Source: Prinia subflava (Eukaryota > Chordata > Aves > Passeriformes > Cisticolidae). Taken from it: a stretch of DNA of 64,000 nucleotides. Position numbers and translations under genes: made by a program. The first letter of the stretch is position 1, and each line of letters opens with the position of its first letter. A model generated the notes under the pieces. It saw only the letters and a list, made by a program, of their open reading frames with translations. It was not told where the DNA came from and ran no database searches. Positions 1 to 13,400 of this stretch are shown one piece after another. The stretch lies in contig NC_086283.1 in assembly GCF_021018805.1 (NCBI RefSeq), forward strand, positions 7,949,162 to 8,013,161, written 5' to 3'.

Positions 1-3000
1 GAAAAGAGAGTGGAAAAATCTGAAGGGAGGGTTGTTCCAAAATAAAAATAGAGTTTACAAAGTGTGGTGACTTGTGTAACATGCTTTCTGTCTTACTGAC
101 ATGCAAGCCAGGCACATCTGATATTCAGCTGGCTTTTTTTCACACAAGATAGTGGGATTATATCAAACACACTGTGGCTCACCACAGCAGAAAGGGAGGT
201 GTGCCACATGACTTTCATTTGACCAACATGAATAAACATGTCACTAAAAGCTTTCTTAGGAAACATTGTCTTCTTGAAATAAAAAACATATTTTGAAAGA
301 GAGCCCACAACAGAAGTCATGGAATCTTTGGTCTTTGCATAACATGGAACATTTTCTGGCATAACCATTATGGTGCAAGTCATCAGGACTGCCTGGTTGT
401 TGGCCTTCAAGCAACAATGCACAAGGGTTTCAGATACTCCATGTTTGGCAGCTGTAAAAAGTACCTTGAAATATCAGGGAAGCTGAAGTCCAGCTACAGT
501 GACTAGCTATTAGTTTTTGTGCTGGCAGTGGCCCAAATTGTGTTCATTTTACTCACAGGAGACATCCAGCTGAGGTCAGTGTGATGACTCACAGGGACCA
601 GAGTGCACAGGACTTGGACCAGAGTGTCACAGAAGTGCAGATGTGGAAACTACTCTACAGCCAGAGACAAACAGGATTCACAAGGCAAGGAAGGTTTTGA
701 AGTTGTTTCTGCTGACCTGTTCACGCACTGACCCAACCAGACAACCACAACTCCCTCACGGTAGAGTTTATTGCTGGTGTGTTATTTATGGTTTCAATAA
801 CCTCTATCCCAAGAGCTCACCAGTTCAACAGGACTCACTGACATTTTTCTGAGCACCTACTGCAAGCTAGGTCCATCTATTAGGCCTTGAAGAGAGAATG
901 TAATTAAAGGTTCGCAGTTCCCACAAGAGCACCTTAACACATTATCATTTCCCTACATCCACAGTACAGTACAGGAAAGTATTTTTCCCAAGACATTATG
1001 TGGAATCTCAGATAGTTTCGTTACTCAAGATTAATCTTCCAGGGCTATTGCTGATATGTCACCCCCATATCAAAAATGAGATCTTAGGGGGTAAATTTAT
1101 TTATTTGAACAAGCCAAATTGTGGAAACATTGAGCAGCTGTATTATTTTCCAGTACACATTTTTTTCAGATTCATCAATCTATTCACTTTGAATAGATGC
1201 TCTTGGATGTTCTGTAGTATGAAGGACCTGGATAACTGTGTGAAGAAACTCTGAACAACTGCAGTTTTATGAATTTTCATTGCATTTGGAATATGTCACA
1301 GTCAACAAGTTGGAAACTCCACCAGTTTTGACTTGAAGAGTGTTTCTGTGATTTTTCTCTCTCTGAGGGTATTTTTGACTCTCCCCAAAGAAAGCAGGAG
1401 TTCCAAGCTATAACTCCAGATGGACCACTAGAGGCAAAGATCACCTGCAGTGTAGCTTACTAAATGTGCTACTCCCACAAGCATACACTCTGCTTAAGTA
1501 CTCTTTCCTAGTTCTGCCTTGATGCTGTTTTTTTTTTAAATATCCCTTCAAGGGGAACTTCCAAACCACAGAAAGGGAAAACATTATAATCTACTGCTGA
1601 CTGTGAATTGCACTATCAGTTTGGGAGAGAGAATAAAAGAAAGACAAAAAGGAGAAAAAAAGAGAATGGGAGGCTGGGAATTTGGCAGAGACCAAGTTGG
1701 TGATTTCTACACCATCCAAACTCTGAATATAAAATACAGAAGAACAACCTGGGACCAGACTGGAGGAGGTTGAATATGGCATATTTTGTATGAGGGGAAA
1801 GCCTATTAACTAAAGAATCTGGGCTGGAAATTTGGGCAACCACATCTCTGACATATTCCGACTTAGCACAGAAGTTTTATTTTATTTAAACAACTCTCTC
1901 ATACATGCACACATAAGAACATCTCACTCTCCTGCTCTTTTGGTTTAGAAATGAGGTGACACAGGTGAAGACAGTCCTCTCTGGAGATGGCCAGGGGTAT
2001 GTCAAATCCACCTCATCCTGGCCAGGCTGCCAGTGGACAGCCTTTATGAAGTAAAAAGCTGTTTGTCAGCTCAGGCAATAAGTCCCCAGGTTTTCTCACT
2101 AACACCTGGCAGTACCAGTAGTGATTTCTTCACATCCCATCCTACAATGGTGCTACCCTGTTGTCCTGTCCCTATCCCACTGGGACTGAATTCATATATG
2201 GCACAACCCACCTGATTGATTCAATGTACAGGAAGGGGCTACTTTGTGTGCTAATTGAAATTTAGAGGAGACATGTGTGGAAACATTAAACGTGACTGGA
2301 AACATTTCTAATTCACCATTTTAAATGCAGATCACAGGTTTCCCACCTTATCTCAGTTTAACAATAGATTCAGGTTCACAAAATCAGAGGGGGAAAGTGC
2401 TTACAAGTATATTCCTGAACAGAGTTAATTAATATTTCCTGTTCACCAAAGTAATATCTATACTTGTACTCAAATTTTAAATAGATGTTAGCCTAAATTA
2501 ATTTGAAATAGCAGAGTAAGGAAATAATTATTTTTAGAAAAATAGCAGAGTACTACCTCTGCTCTCTCAGAGAAACTAGGTAACTCCAGCAAGAAACAGC
2601 TAACAGAAATTGTTTAAATCTGACAACGTTAAAAGTTGAAAAAATGCTTTGTGTCTATGCAAGGTTATCAAGACTGAGCTATTAACATTTTCCCATTCAT
2701 TTACGTTACTTGCTATAGAGTTGTTGATAGAGTTGACCATCACAAAGTATTTTCAGAGTGCATTTGCATTACCTGGGTAGCTCTAGGCAGACCTAAATAG
2801 CCCCTTTGCTCTGGAATGTCAGAGGTTTTCTCAGACACATGTTGAATGAGTCCTGTACATGCCAAGTTATTGGAGCTTTGCATCAGTGTGTGTAGCCTGA
2901 TTACAGGGTAATAGAATAAAGCACTAATACCAGCATCAGACATATTACTTGTTTGATGGTTCAGCTCTTTTCTAACTAAAGCACATCCTATTAGATTTGT

Positions 3001-6000
3001 TGCAGGCCTCCCACTTGCCATGTGAGGTCTAAGGAAGAGCCTTGAGCTAATCCCAAAGAACACTCTCATAACCTAGCCCTAGGCAAAATTTACACTGATC
3101 CTTCACACTGCAATCAATCCATGTTTAGTTTTGTAGCCTATGTCTGACAGCATCTGCCTTCTGTCAGCTACAGAAAGCCATATGCGACACTGGGCACTGG
3201 AAAGCAGACAAGTTTTGCATTTTCATAGGTTACACCACATATTCAGGACATCACAAATGAAAAGACAGGTTTGCTTAATGTTAGTCAGAGGCAGGACTGT
3301 ATTCTATAACACCAGAATTTTAGACGTGATTTAAGCCAGTCACTACAAAACTATCTCTTAACAACTAACTCAACTCCTCCAGGAACAGCACTTCTATTCA
3401 AGTGCTAATGACAACAAAATATATTTTGAACATACACAAGAGGCCACCAAAGTGACTCATGCTTTTGCTCTTCTGTTTTAGGCTTTCCTGTGAACATTGG
3501 CTTTCTTCCATCTTTCCCCAATCTATGACAGAAGGAGAGAGCAAACACTTCTGTTACAATGGCAAAATTATTGGCCATTCAGTCATACCTGATCAGCTGG
3601 GAAAGAGTTCATCAAGAAATACAGCATTTTGGAAGGTCTGCAGGAACAAAGTCCTCACAGTGACCGTGTCAAACATTAACAGCATGAGTGGTCTTGTGTC
3701 AGCTCTTGGGTGATCTTACTTAGCATTTTCTCTTGCCTCCATTTCTCTAGCAAAGTGGGATTTTGACAAAACACCTGTCAGCTTTGCAAGCTAGTTCAAA
3801 AGTAGTGTAGAGATTCCACTCAAGTTCAGTGTGATCAGCTCAGCTCTGCTTCTTGCCGTCATTACCTCACACAGACAGCTCTCCCACCACCATGCAGCTT
3901 TAACTCCAATACCTGGCCAACAATATAAGGACATAATACCTCCTTACATGATATTGCCTTTGCTAGTGCAGCCATACTTGTAGCACTGTATGTATGTAGC
4001 ACTTCTTCTCTCATCCAAAATCTGACTGTGCTTGCATTTTTCTATTTGCATGTAAAAAGGCATTTTGGCTTCTTTCGCTAACTGCTCTAGCAGCTTGGAA
4101 AGGATTTTTAGGGGTTTTTTCCTTTCTTTTTTTTTTTTTCCCAAGCCTTTCCATTCTCTAAGTCAATTTACAAGAACAATCCCTTGTAAATGTTGTTTCT
4201 CATATTTATTGTGCTGTCCTAATTATCCCATTCTTTGCAGTATTTTAGGCACACTGTATACCTTGCCTAGCAGCTAGATGCTGTTGCTGACACCAGCATA
4301 ACGTCCTTGGTGGGAAATGATGCTTGTTAGTAACATAAAGTAACAATAATAAATTCAGGGGAAAAAAAAGCAAAAATGCTCCATGACCTCCCTGACAAGC
4401 TGCTGTAATGGTCTGAAAACTGCAGATGTTTTTCCACTAAGTTTTTACAATGTTTATTTTGAAATGATTCTTTTTTAAATCATGTTGTTTTCCTGTTGTA
4501 ATTTCTGCAAAGCAGATGTGACATCTTGGGCTTAAGGGCTTTAAGATGATTTTGATGGCTCAGCCTTGCTCCTATTCAGGCAGCATAGAGAATTCTCGTG
4601 CAGTGGAGTGGGATTCACTGTGTAAAGAACAAAGAATCACCTGGGAGGAAAGGGGCTGTCCTCACTGTTGGCGGTGGGACTTGGCTGTTGGATTTAGGGA
4701 AAAGGTCCATCTAGTGCCTAGTCCCATATGGTTAGCTCTCAGAAGAAGAGAAGAACACAATGGGCCATATCAACTGGCCTAACATATCTCTATTTCCAGC
4801 AGCCTAAGGTCACTCATCAACACACAGAGTAGTGTTACAGCAAAATTGGGTCTGAGGATAGCAGGAATATGTATTGCATACTTGGAAGCATTTACAAGAC
4901 AATTCTTTCTCCTAAAATAATAATAATAAAAAAAATCTTCAGGCCAGTTAGGAACTGGATATAATAGATTACCCTCTTATATAACCAAGTTACAGTCAGA
5001 GCAGAAAGAAAGCTTTCTGACATCACATGTTCTCAGAACAACTAGGAGAAAAGCTATGAATGTCCAGCTCGTGAGAGTGATCAGGAATCGTAAATGCCTT
5101 GTCTGCCTGCCAGTTAAGCTGCAAATAGTTTCAGTGAAGTGCAGAACAAACTTGTGTAGTTTTTCCCTAATTTACAGTCTTAGGTTTCACCGGCATCTAC
5201 AAAAGAGACAGGTTTATACCCACAAAACCAGGTTGTTCTTATGTAGTACTTCAGGAATAATGAAGGAGACGATTTTTCTCCCTTCAATATGGCCCTGCTA
5301 CCCTCCTCATCCTCAAGGCTCTCTTAAAGACTCCCACCTTTCAGAATAGTTCTCCTTGGGCAGGGAGTTCTACTTGTGGTTGCCACCCAAAGCCTTTTGT
5401 GACAAGTACAGGTGTTATTCTAGAGTTAGCCAGAGAGGCTGTGGCATGTGCAGTGCAGTGAACTTTAATACACATTACACACAGCTCCAAGACAGAGCAA
5501 CATGCCTTATGGAGGCAAAACAAAAAACAAATAATGGTGGATATCTGTCTTAGGCCCTCAAGTACTCATCATTACAGCATCTTACCACATCTGAGATAGC
5601 CAACAGTGCAGAAACTTTAAAGTGGGGATTTCAGAGCTGCCTGGATGATTTAGATATTAAGTATTTTGAAATATGCTTGATGGGTCAAATGCTGCCCATA
5701 AATTTCCAGTGATAGTTTAAGGGCTATATAGCTAAGATTGAAAGAAAATTATAGCCATAAGTAGACAGTTGGAACTGAAATAAGAAGTTAACCTAGGGTG
5801 GCAGGCAATAAACCTAGAATGAATGCTTATTTGATTTTTCAGTATAAAAATAGCTACGATTCTTCTCTTTTTACACATGCTGAAAAGGAAGCTGCACCAT
5901 GTGGAACGATGCGACCATGCCTTTATCAAATCCACCATTCAACAAAATTCGATTACTGGCATTGCTTTAATTCAAATCCATGTGTCAATATTTTATTTCT

Positions 6001-6830
6001 TTTGCACCTTGAATCAGAGACAAGATAGCAAGCAGTGTTGTCCCATAAGGCATAAATATGGCAGCTCTATAATCAAACTGAGCCCTCTACCTCCCTAAAG
6101 ATTGCTCTTTCCAAGCTGTTCAAACATTGAATAACACCAGAATATAATTACCCTTTTTATTCGATCATGTGCCAAAGTTAAACTAACCAAGCATTTTAAT
6201 ATAGTATAGTTCCTTGAACCAGCTAAATTTTCAGATTGTTTATCTCTCTACCATATGTAAAAGGACCACCCAAACAGAATATCAGGTAAAGGCTGTTGAT
6301 CAGTGAAAAGGAAGGTGCTGGATAAAAGGCTGTACACGACACAGTAAGGTGATTTAGTGATGTACAAAAGAGTTGGAAGATTTCTGCGCTTTTCCTGGTT
6401 ATAGCCACTGACAGCTGTAAGAAAAGCAGTCACATAACTTGTTTGGCCTTGACTCAGTACTTTCTTTGTAAATTTGAGGCAACCTCATTGAAATGTATCT
6501 GTTGCCTAAAAGCTTTTTGAGCCAGACAAAAAATGCAACACTTCATTAAAATAAAACTAGATTTTTATTTTGGAAAATGGTTAGGGGTTTTTTCTCAGTG
6601 TTAAAGGTAAAAAAAATAGAGCACACTACTTTCAAGCAATCACAGAAAATTCATTTTTCTACAAGGTAATATTATAATTTGGTTTAAGGTCTAAAACAAT
6701 AACATCCCATTCACTAAATCTGATGTTAGTAAATATCCTTCTATTTACATCAATGAATAAAGTTTCAAATGAAGAGATGCTATGTGGACCTGGGACTATA
6801 ACAAGCCACTAATTTTTTTTTCCTTTCCAG

Positions 6831-6859
6831 ATAAACATCACACACTGAGACAAGTAAAG
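6831..6859 (+). other. Candidate 29-nt microexon of an unknown transcript
   Basis: A strong polypyrimidine tract and acceptor (TTTTTTTTCCTTTCCAG, ending at 6830) is followed 29 bases later by a strong donor (AAAG/GTAAGA at 6859/6860). Such a pair can arise by chance in 64 kb. No coding homology or flanking exon is identified, so this may be a lncRNA exon or nothing. Confidence 0.15.
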
Positions 6860-9800
6860 GTAAGAAAACTCTAAATAATCTATTGAGACCAAAAAGGATA
6901 CATTCAGAGATATCTTTTTGGAAAGTATTTTAAAGACCATGTGGGGAAAACCTGATGAATTTAACAAGATATTTTCTTAATGTGGGTCATATTAAAGACT
7001 AAGTTTCTTTTAAAAAAATAAAATTATCAGTGCCCACTAAACTTAGAATATGGTATTTCCTGCATATTTCAGTTCAGTTCAGATCAGTATCAGAACCCAA
7101 TATTCCTGCATTTTCTGCTCTGAAGTCCTTCCACAGACGTTGTCTGGAATACAAGGTAAGACAAAGCATGAAACATATTTTCCATATGCAGTGAAAAAGT
7201 CTCCACCACTGTTCAGATTCACCACCACTAAACAAGGAGTGAGACATTATTATCTGCTGTTGACAGACAAGGGTGAAGAAGGCTTTCCCAGCTTCTGATT
7301 CTGGTGCTGTGTAGCACTATCTTCAGACAGGTCACTCACAGAGTCATCATCAAAAGATGCCTGAGTACCAAACTTCTAGTGGATTTAAGGGCTCACATCC
7401 CAATATGGAGAAGCACTGTATAGTATCATGTGGCTTTCTAGACCAGGATTTCAACTCATGTGCTTTCCTTTCAGTCTGTAAAAATGGACAGAAAACTGTT
7501 AGGAAAGGTTGAAAGAAATTCCTACAAGATTGGGAATAAGATGTGGGAAATCTCATGGTTTTGTCTTAAGTGAAGTTCCTGAATACCTTCTTGTGCAACT
7601 CCAGCCTTTGTTTCTTTTTAAGCTTGTAGAGACAGAACTTCAAATCTGGCTTTGAACTATCATTAGCTTCTTTCCTGGCTGTTCACACCAGAGCACTGAA
7701 AAACACGATTATGAGACTTTCTAGAGACATTTGAACCTTCAGTGAGAGAATAGATGTCCAAACAGTAAAAGAAAATTATGTGAACCAGCAGCAAAAATCA
7801 CCCTCTAGAAGAAGGAGGTGATGGAGCCTCAACTCTGTTCAAGAACCATAGAACGGCCGAGACTTGCACATGTCAGCAGATCATACATTTTAAAAGTTGT
7901 AAACTGGTGTGACAAAGCTGAGGGAGGAGTGAGGAGAACTCTTGCATCCTTGTGTATAAACAAATGGCTTCACCACACTGGTACTACCAGTATGCCTCAG
8001 ACAGATCCTAGAAATTCTTATGATTCCAAGCTTCTAGAGAAAAGAGTAAGAGGAAAAATACGAAACATTTGTCAGAACAAGACTCAAACCATCTGCAAGC
8101 CTGAGCACATCCGTGGTGGAGAAGGCATTTTGCCACAGTAAGGAGCCATACCCCTAGGACAGCTGATGAAGGTGTACTGGACTGTGTTAAAGAAGGGAGA
8201 GGATTATCCTACACTTTGCAGGCTTTTAAGCTGCTAAAAGCACTTTATAAATTCCTCTGGCACCAGGAGCTACATAAGGAAAACATAACTTGTTCTGTAT
8301 GAGCACAAGAATTTTTAAAGCTTTCAAGGAAAGCTCAAACTCAATGCTTATAATGCGTTTCCAATAAAAAGACAGATAAAAAGAGGAAGAGAGATTTTTG
8401 AATGCAACGATCCTCATTTCAAGCCAGCTGTACCCTCTGAAAGGACTTGCTATACTTACACAGGCTGTTTGTCAAATGCCATGCAACCCACTTCCAGGTG
8501 ATGGGATTGTCACTACGATTTTTCATCAGTGCACTAAATAAAAGGCCAAAAACCAAAATTAACAACCAAGTGAAATGAAAAAGGCTCACACATAACTTCG
8601 CACACTTACTTTGTGGTACTCAAGCATATGAAAGAACCTCAATTTTTAAACCTACTTTCTATATAGCCTCCCCTCAGTTCATTGCACAATCTTGAATATG
8701 CCATCAGAGCTGACATATGCATCTCTTAAGAGAATAAGTTTGTGGGGAGAAAAAAATCCCAAAGAATCCAAATAAAAAATTAACTAGTTCTTTGGGGTTT
8801 CTGCAGAACAGTTCTAATCTGACATTTAGGTTGCCTGCATTGTGTCATACAAAAAAGCCTCAGCTGCTGCCACTGGCTGCATGTAATAGAGAGAGGGCAC
8901 ATTTTGCTCTGTTCAGACACAGTTACACCAAGCTGCTTAGGCCACTGTAGAATTCAATGTCAGTCTGCCTCTTGGAAACACAATAACACCATAATTAGTG
9001 CTGGCAAATAACTTGCTACTTGTTAGCTAACAGACACAGAGGCAAACTTAAGTTGTATTTAAATTGATTGTTGTGTATTGAAGGTAAGCCAGCTATTCTT
9101 ACCAGTGAAAACAAAGTCCACAGACATAAATAAACACACATTAAAATATTTATTTGTGAACAAATGCATGGCCTTCAAAATAGATACCTCAGAGAACACT
9201 GCTGTTCAGGCAATAGGCAGGCACTACACATCCTCCTAACTTTAAAATAATCAAATGCTAAATGCTGTGACCACATGTTATTTTTAATTCTTAACATACA
9301 ACATTGACCACAATTAATACATATGTGTATATTGTGAATAAACTTTAAAATTTAAGAAAAAAAAAATAAAGAAGATTTAAAGGTTTTCCATAAGAATGAG
9401 GCCCAAAATATTCTTAAGCAAGAATTGTAGGTGACCTGAGACAATATGGCTTTTCAAAACAACAGGAAGTGTGTAGGAGCAGCTGTAACTAAGCAGCAGT
9501 GTTATTAACACATCAGTCTCAATTGTTTTGATATAAATATATTCTTAAATAATTATTTGATTTCTACTTGGACAATATCTATTTTTGGTACACAAAGAGT
9601 TTTTAGACAACGTGTGACTATATTAAAACCAACTTCTAAACTGGAAAATCTTCATTAAGCACACAGAAAAAAAATAAGATGCAAGTAGGTCACCCTTCTC
9701 TCTTACAAATTTCTCAAGCTGTCATCTAAAAAGCACATAATCAGGAGTGCTGTGTCTCAGAAAACTAGACTCCAAGATGGAGGACATTCAAACTTTCAGG

Positions 9801-10059
9801 AAGCTGGCCAAGGCTTGCAAGTATGGGACTGATTTCTTGGTCTCAAAAGGATTTCCAGTGTATCTTGGCTTACATTACCAGAGGGATTCCAAAATCTAAA
9901 AATCAAACTTGGTAACAAATTTAGCATCAAATATTCATCAAAGAGTATTTGCTTAACTTGGAAGCACCCAGGAACATTAGCCTATATGCTTCCTAGCTTC
10001 CAATTATTAAAACTCTCTGGTTTAGGGTAAAACAGTAACATCTTAGCCTCACCACAGAT

Positions 10060-10400
10060 GAAGGTCTTCTAGTGGCACCCCCAGGGAGCCCGGGCAGCAG
10101 GCTTCCATCAGCCACTCCAAATGGTGCTCCCATTCTTGGTTTTCTTCCATCTGCTGGGGATAGCACACACACACAGTTCAGTTCCTGCACATACGCAACA
10201 AAAGTACACCATACCCATGCTTAGATTGCCACACCAGCTCTGTGGGGTCTGTCTCACACTTGCACACCATTGTCTTTGCAGAAAGGTCCAGATGAGATGC
10301 TCAGGCTCTGCAGGAATTGGGCCACACTGCGCAGACAGAATATTCCCATCTGGGATATAACCACCTAGGGAAAGGAGTGGTGAGTCTTGTGCAGCAAGCA
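10060..10400. other. GC-richer unassigned segment
   Basis: This stretch has visibly more G+C and a few CpG sites than its surroundings, with overlapping open frames on both strands (10121-10360 +, 10108-10401 -) that resemble no protein I know. It could be a decayed transposon, an exon of a noncoding RNA or a regulatory element. Confidence 0.25.
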
Positions 10401-13400
10401 TTTAGAAACTTTTCTAGGTCATGGTCCAAGGGCAGAACAAACCCTGGGGACTGCAGCATTTTCTGGCAGAGGAAAATCCATTAGTTGTGTAAAAATATCG
10501 TGACAGTATCCTTACTACACCTGTAGTTAAGGACTTTAATGAATAACACCACTAAACAGTAAAATGTGCTTTCTATTATGTTGCACAAAGCCAATATTTA
10601 GACTAATTTTACTTGACATTTTCCACTTCATATCATTACTTTTTCCATCAAAACAACAAAAAAAAAAGGTTATCAGATTGATTCCCCTGAGTAACATTTT
10701 TCCAGTGTGAAGAATTTGTATAAGGAATTCCGGCCAAGGTACAAATTTCATATCAAACAATTAAATGCAATTTTACCTGCAGCCTTCTACCCACTGCACC
10801 TTCAGCCAGTTGAAGGTAGTCCTGGTTTTCTATTTCCTTCTCCTCTGTCCTTTTTGAGGTACTAGCGTGACCCATTGTGTTATGAAAAAAAATGAACTCC
10901 TGGTTTGTTTGATTTTCTTTAATCTGTCATTCAGCTCTTGTGAGGTTTTAACTGCAGTTCACATTAACAGAACACCTAAATCCCTGTCACTACCATATTC
11001 AATTTTCACAATTAAAGCACAGAAATAATAAACAAGAAGATAAAACACTAAAACAAAACAAAAAAAATTCCTATCTTCAACCTTTGTTTTAGGGCTTCCT
11101 AGTTTCATTGTAGTCTCTCCCTGTTTTATTGCCAGAATGAACTGTTGGAGCCCATGTAGGACAAAAGATTTTTCCAAAAGAAAATATTCCCTTCTAATCT
11201 TCCTTTGCTTCCTGATAACCATGAAAGATTAACCAATTTTGCTAGGCCATTTTGAACATCCTAATGTGGACATGCAAGAGTAGTCAGGGATTCTAGCAAG
11301 CTACTAACAACAGAAATGCTTGTTAGTAACTCACGCTTATTTTCAGAATCACTAAAAGTTCAAAACAACTGGCTTTTTAAAATTATTGTTTAGTTAACAA
11401 TTACACAATTACTGCATGCTGAAAAGGATATTCTTTTTTTTTCTTTTTTCCTGACCAGCCAAACCTGGATGTACTTTGTATGTCTGTCCCATATGCCTGG
11501 ACTCCTTTCGATGCAAAGGAGGGAGGAGATATTCTACCATGCCCCATTCTAGCCCAAACAGGTTTGAAATCAGCCAGCTGCCTAGTGTGCCATGGAAGTT
11601 CGAAGGCCTCCCAAAGACATGCAGTTTACACATACCTTAGCAATAGAGAAGTATGATTTCACTGAGGAAGAAACTCCAGAGCCTTAGACCTTTAGGAAGG
11701 GCTATGGATGCTACAGGTACAGTTCTTCCTCAGCTGTTCATCCAGAGAGGTGAAAGGATATAGGTAAAAGCTGATAAAATTATCAGCTCAGTGCTTTGAC
11801 TTTTCACCTAAAGTACTGCTGGGAATTCCTCACTTACACAATCAATTCCTACCAGTTTCAACCAGCAAAATTCCGTTCTTTAAGACAAGTAGGTTTAATT
11901 TTTCCTTATAAAATGGTGATGCAATTTTGTGCAAAATATCAGTATTATATCTTGAAATAATACAACATATTTAGACTAGGTTTCAATAAAAGGACATACA
12001 TTTACTACGGGAAATTGAAACTGCCCTACTTTAACATACACTAAAATTTTGTGCATCTCCCTCTCAGTCCAGTATTGGTCACTAACAAAGACAGAGTACC
12101 AGAAGAAAAAGACCCAAGGTCAATTTCTAACCCAGGTGGTCATTTCTCAGTGCTCCTGTGTGACAAATTTCAATAGCAGAAAAAGGCAATTGGTCATAGT
12201 TTTTTACATATACAAATCATTATGATTTTTACTTGCACTTTATACATATTAATCAGTCACAAACAGTCCCACCAAAAGCCATGATCAGGAACAGAATTCT
12301 CACACAAAGGAGAAAAAAGAAGTTTCTCCTTTGAGCTATCAGCAACTCAAGGACGTACCAGGAAGTGGTTATTTAAAGAGTTTTCTGATCTTTACCAAGA
12401 ACTTTGCTGCTAAACAAAAAAGAATGTACAAGCACAAAAGCAGCAGTGCTTTGTGTTACGCTTCCTGAAGAAGAACAGACTTTCCTATTCCTCCCTTTTC
12501 AATGAAGAATCTTCTACACTATGTGCTGTCCAGGAACATATCTGGCACTGACATTTTAATGATCCTATCCCACAAATTATTCCCTTAACCGATTAACCTT
12601 ATTGTTGTAACACTATACTAGTCTAATTTCACTTCTAATTTGGCGGAATTTTTGTGTCTGCCAAGACCACTCATTACTTTGAAGCACTGTTTGAAACTCG
12701 GTTCCAACTATACAAAGAGAGTTCTTAAAATAACCCATGAACCGTGTGAGTTAATGCCAGAATGAAATCAGATATTTGCCTGTGCTCTTCCAGCTACTTC
12801 ATTTGATGTCTCCTGAGAAGAACCCAAAATCTGTGTTTATTTACTATACTTTATATAATGCCCAGCTGTGGAGAGAAGGGCTTGATGGGTGCATATAACT
12901 GTGTTAATCTCACCTCTGGATTCATAGAGGACAAGATTATGAGCACTCATTCATGTGAATGTTCCATTTATGAATTGCTAACCAAGGGATTACCTCTCAG
13001 GACAGAAACATACGTAACAGGAGAAAGCAAATACACACAGCAACAAATACGAATGAAGTACAATCAGTGATTTAAGGCACAGTCTCCAAGGGTGCACAGA
13101 GAACACACATAAAGACCAGTTCTTCCTGGGAAGGGATGCTGGATGAGCTTCTGCTGTTGTATCTGTAGGTGTGTATCAGTTGTTATTCCAATAGGGAGCT
13201 AGAACAGGATTCTTTCAGCTGTGTACTCTCACAGGGAATAAAATATTAATCCTTTTTAGCTGAATGATATTAGAAACTCTCTTTTGTTTGGCTGTTTTTT
13301 AAAAAAACTGTGAAGGCCTTCTGAAGCAAAGGATTTGGTAGGAAACTGGAATTTGCTACATATTAATTTACATTTTACTCAAGTAGCCTAAAGTCTATGT

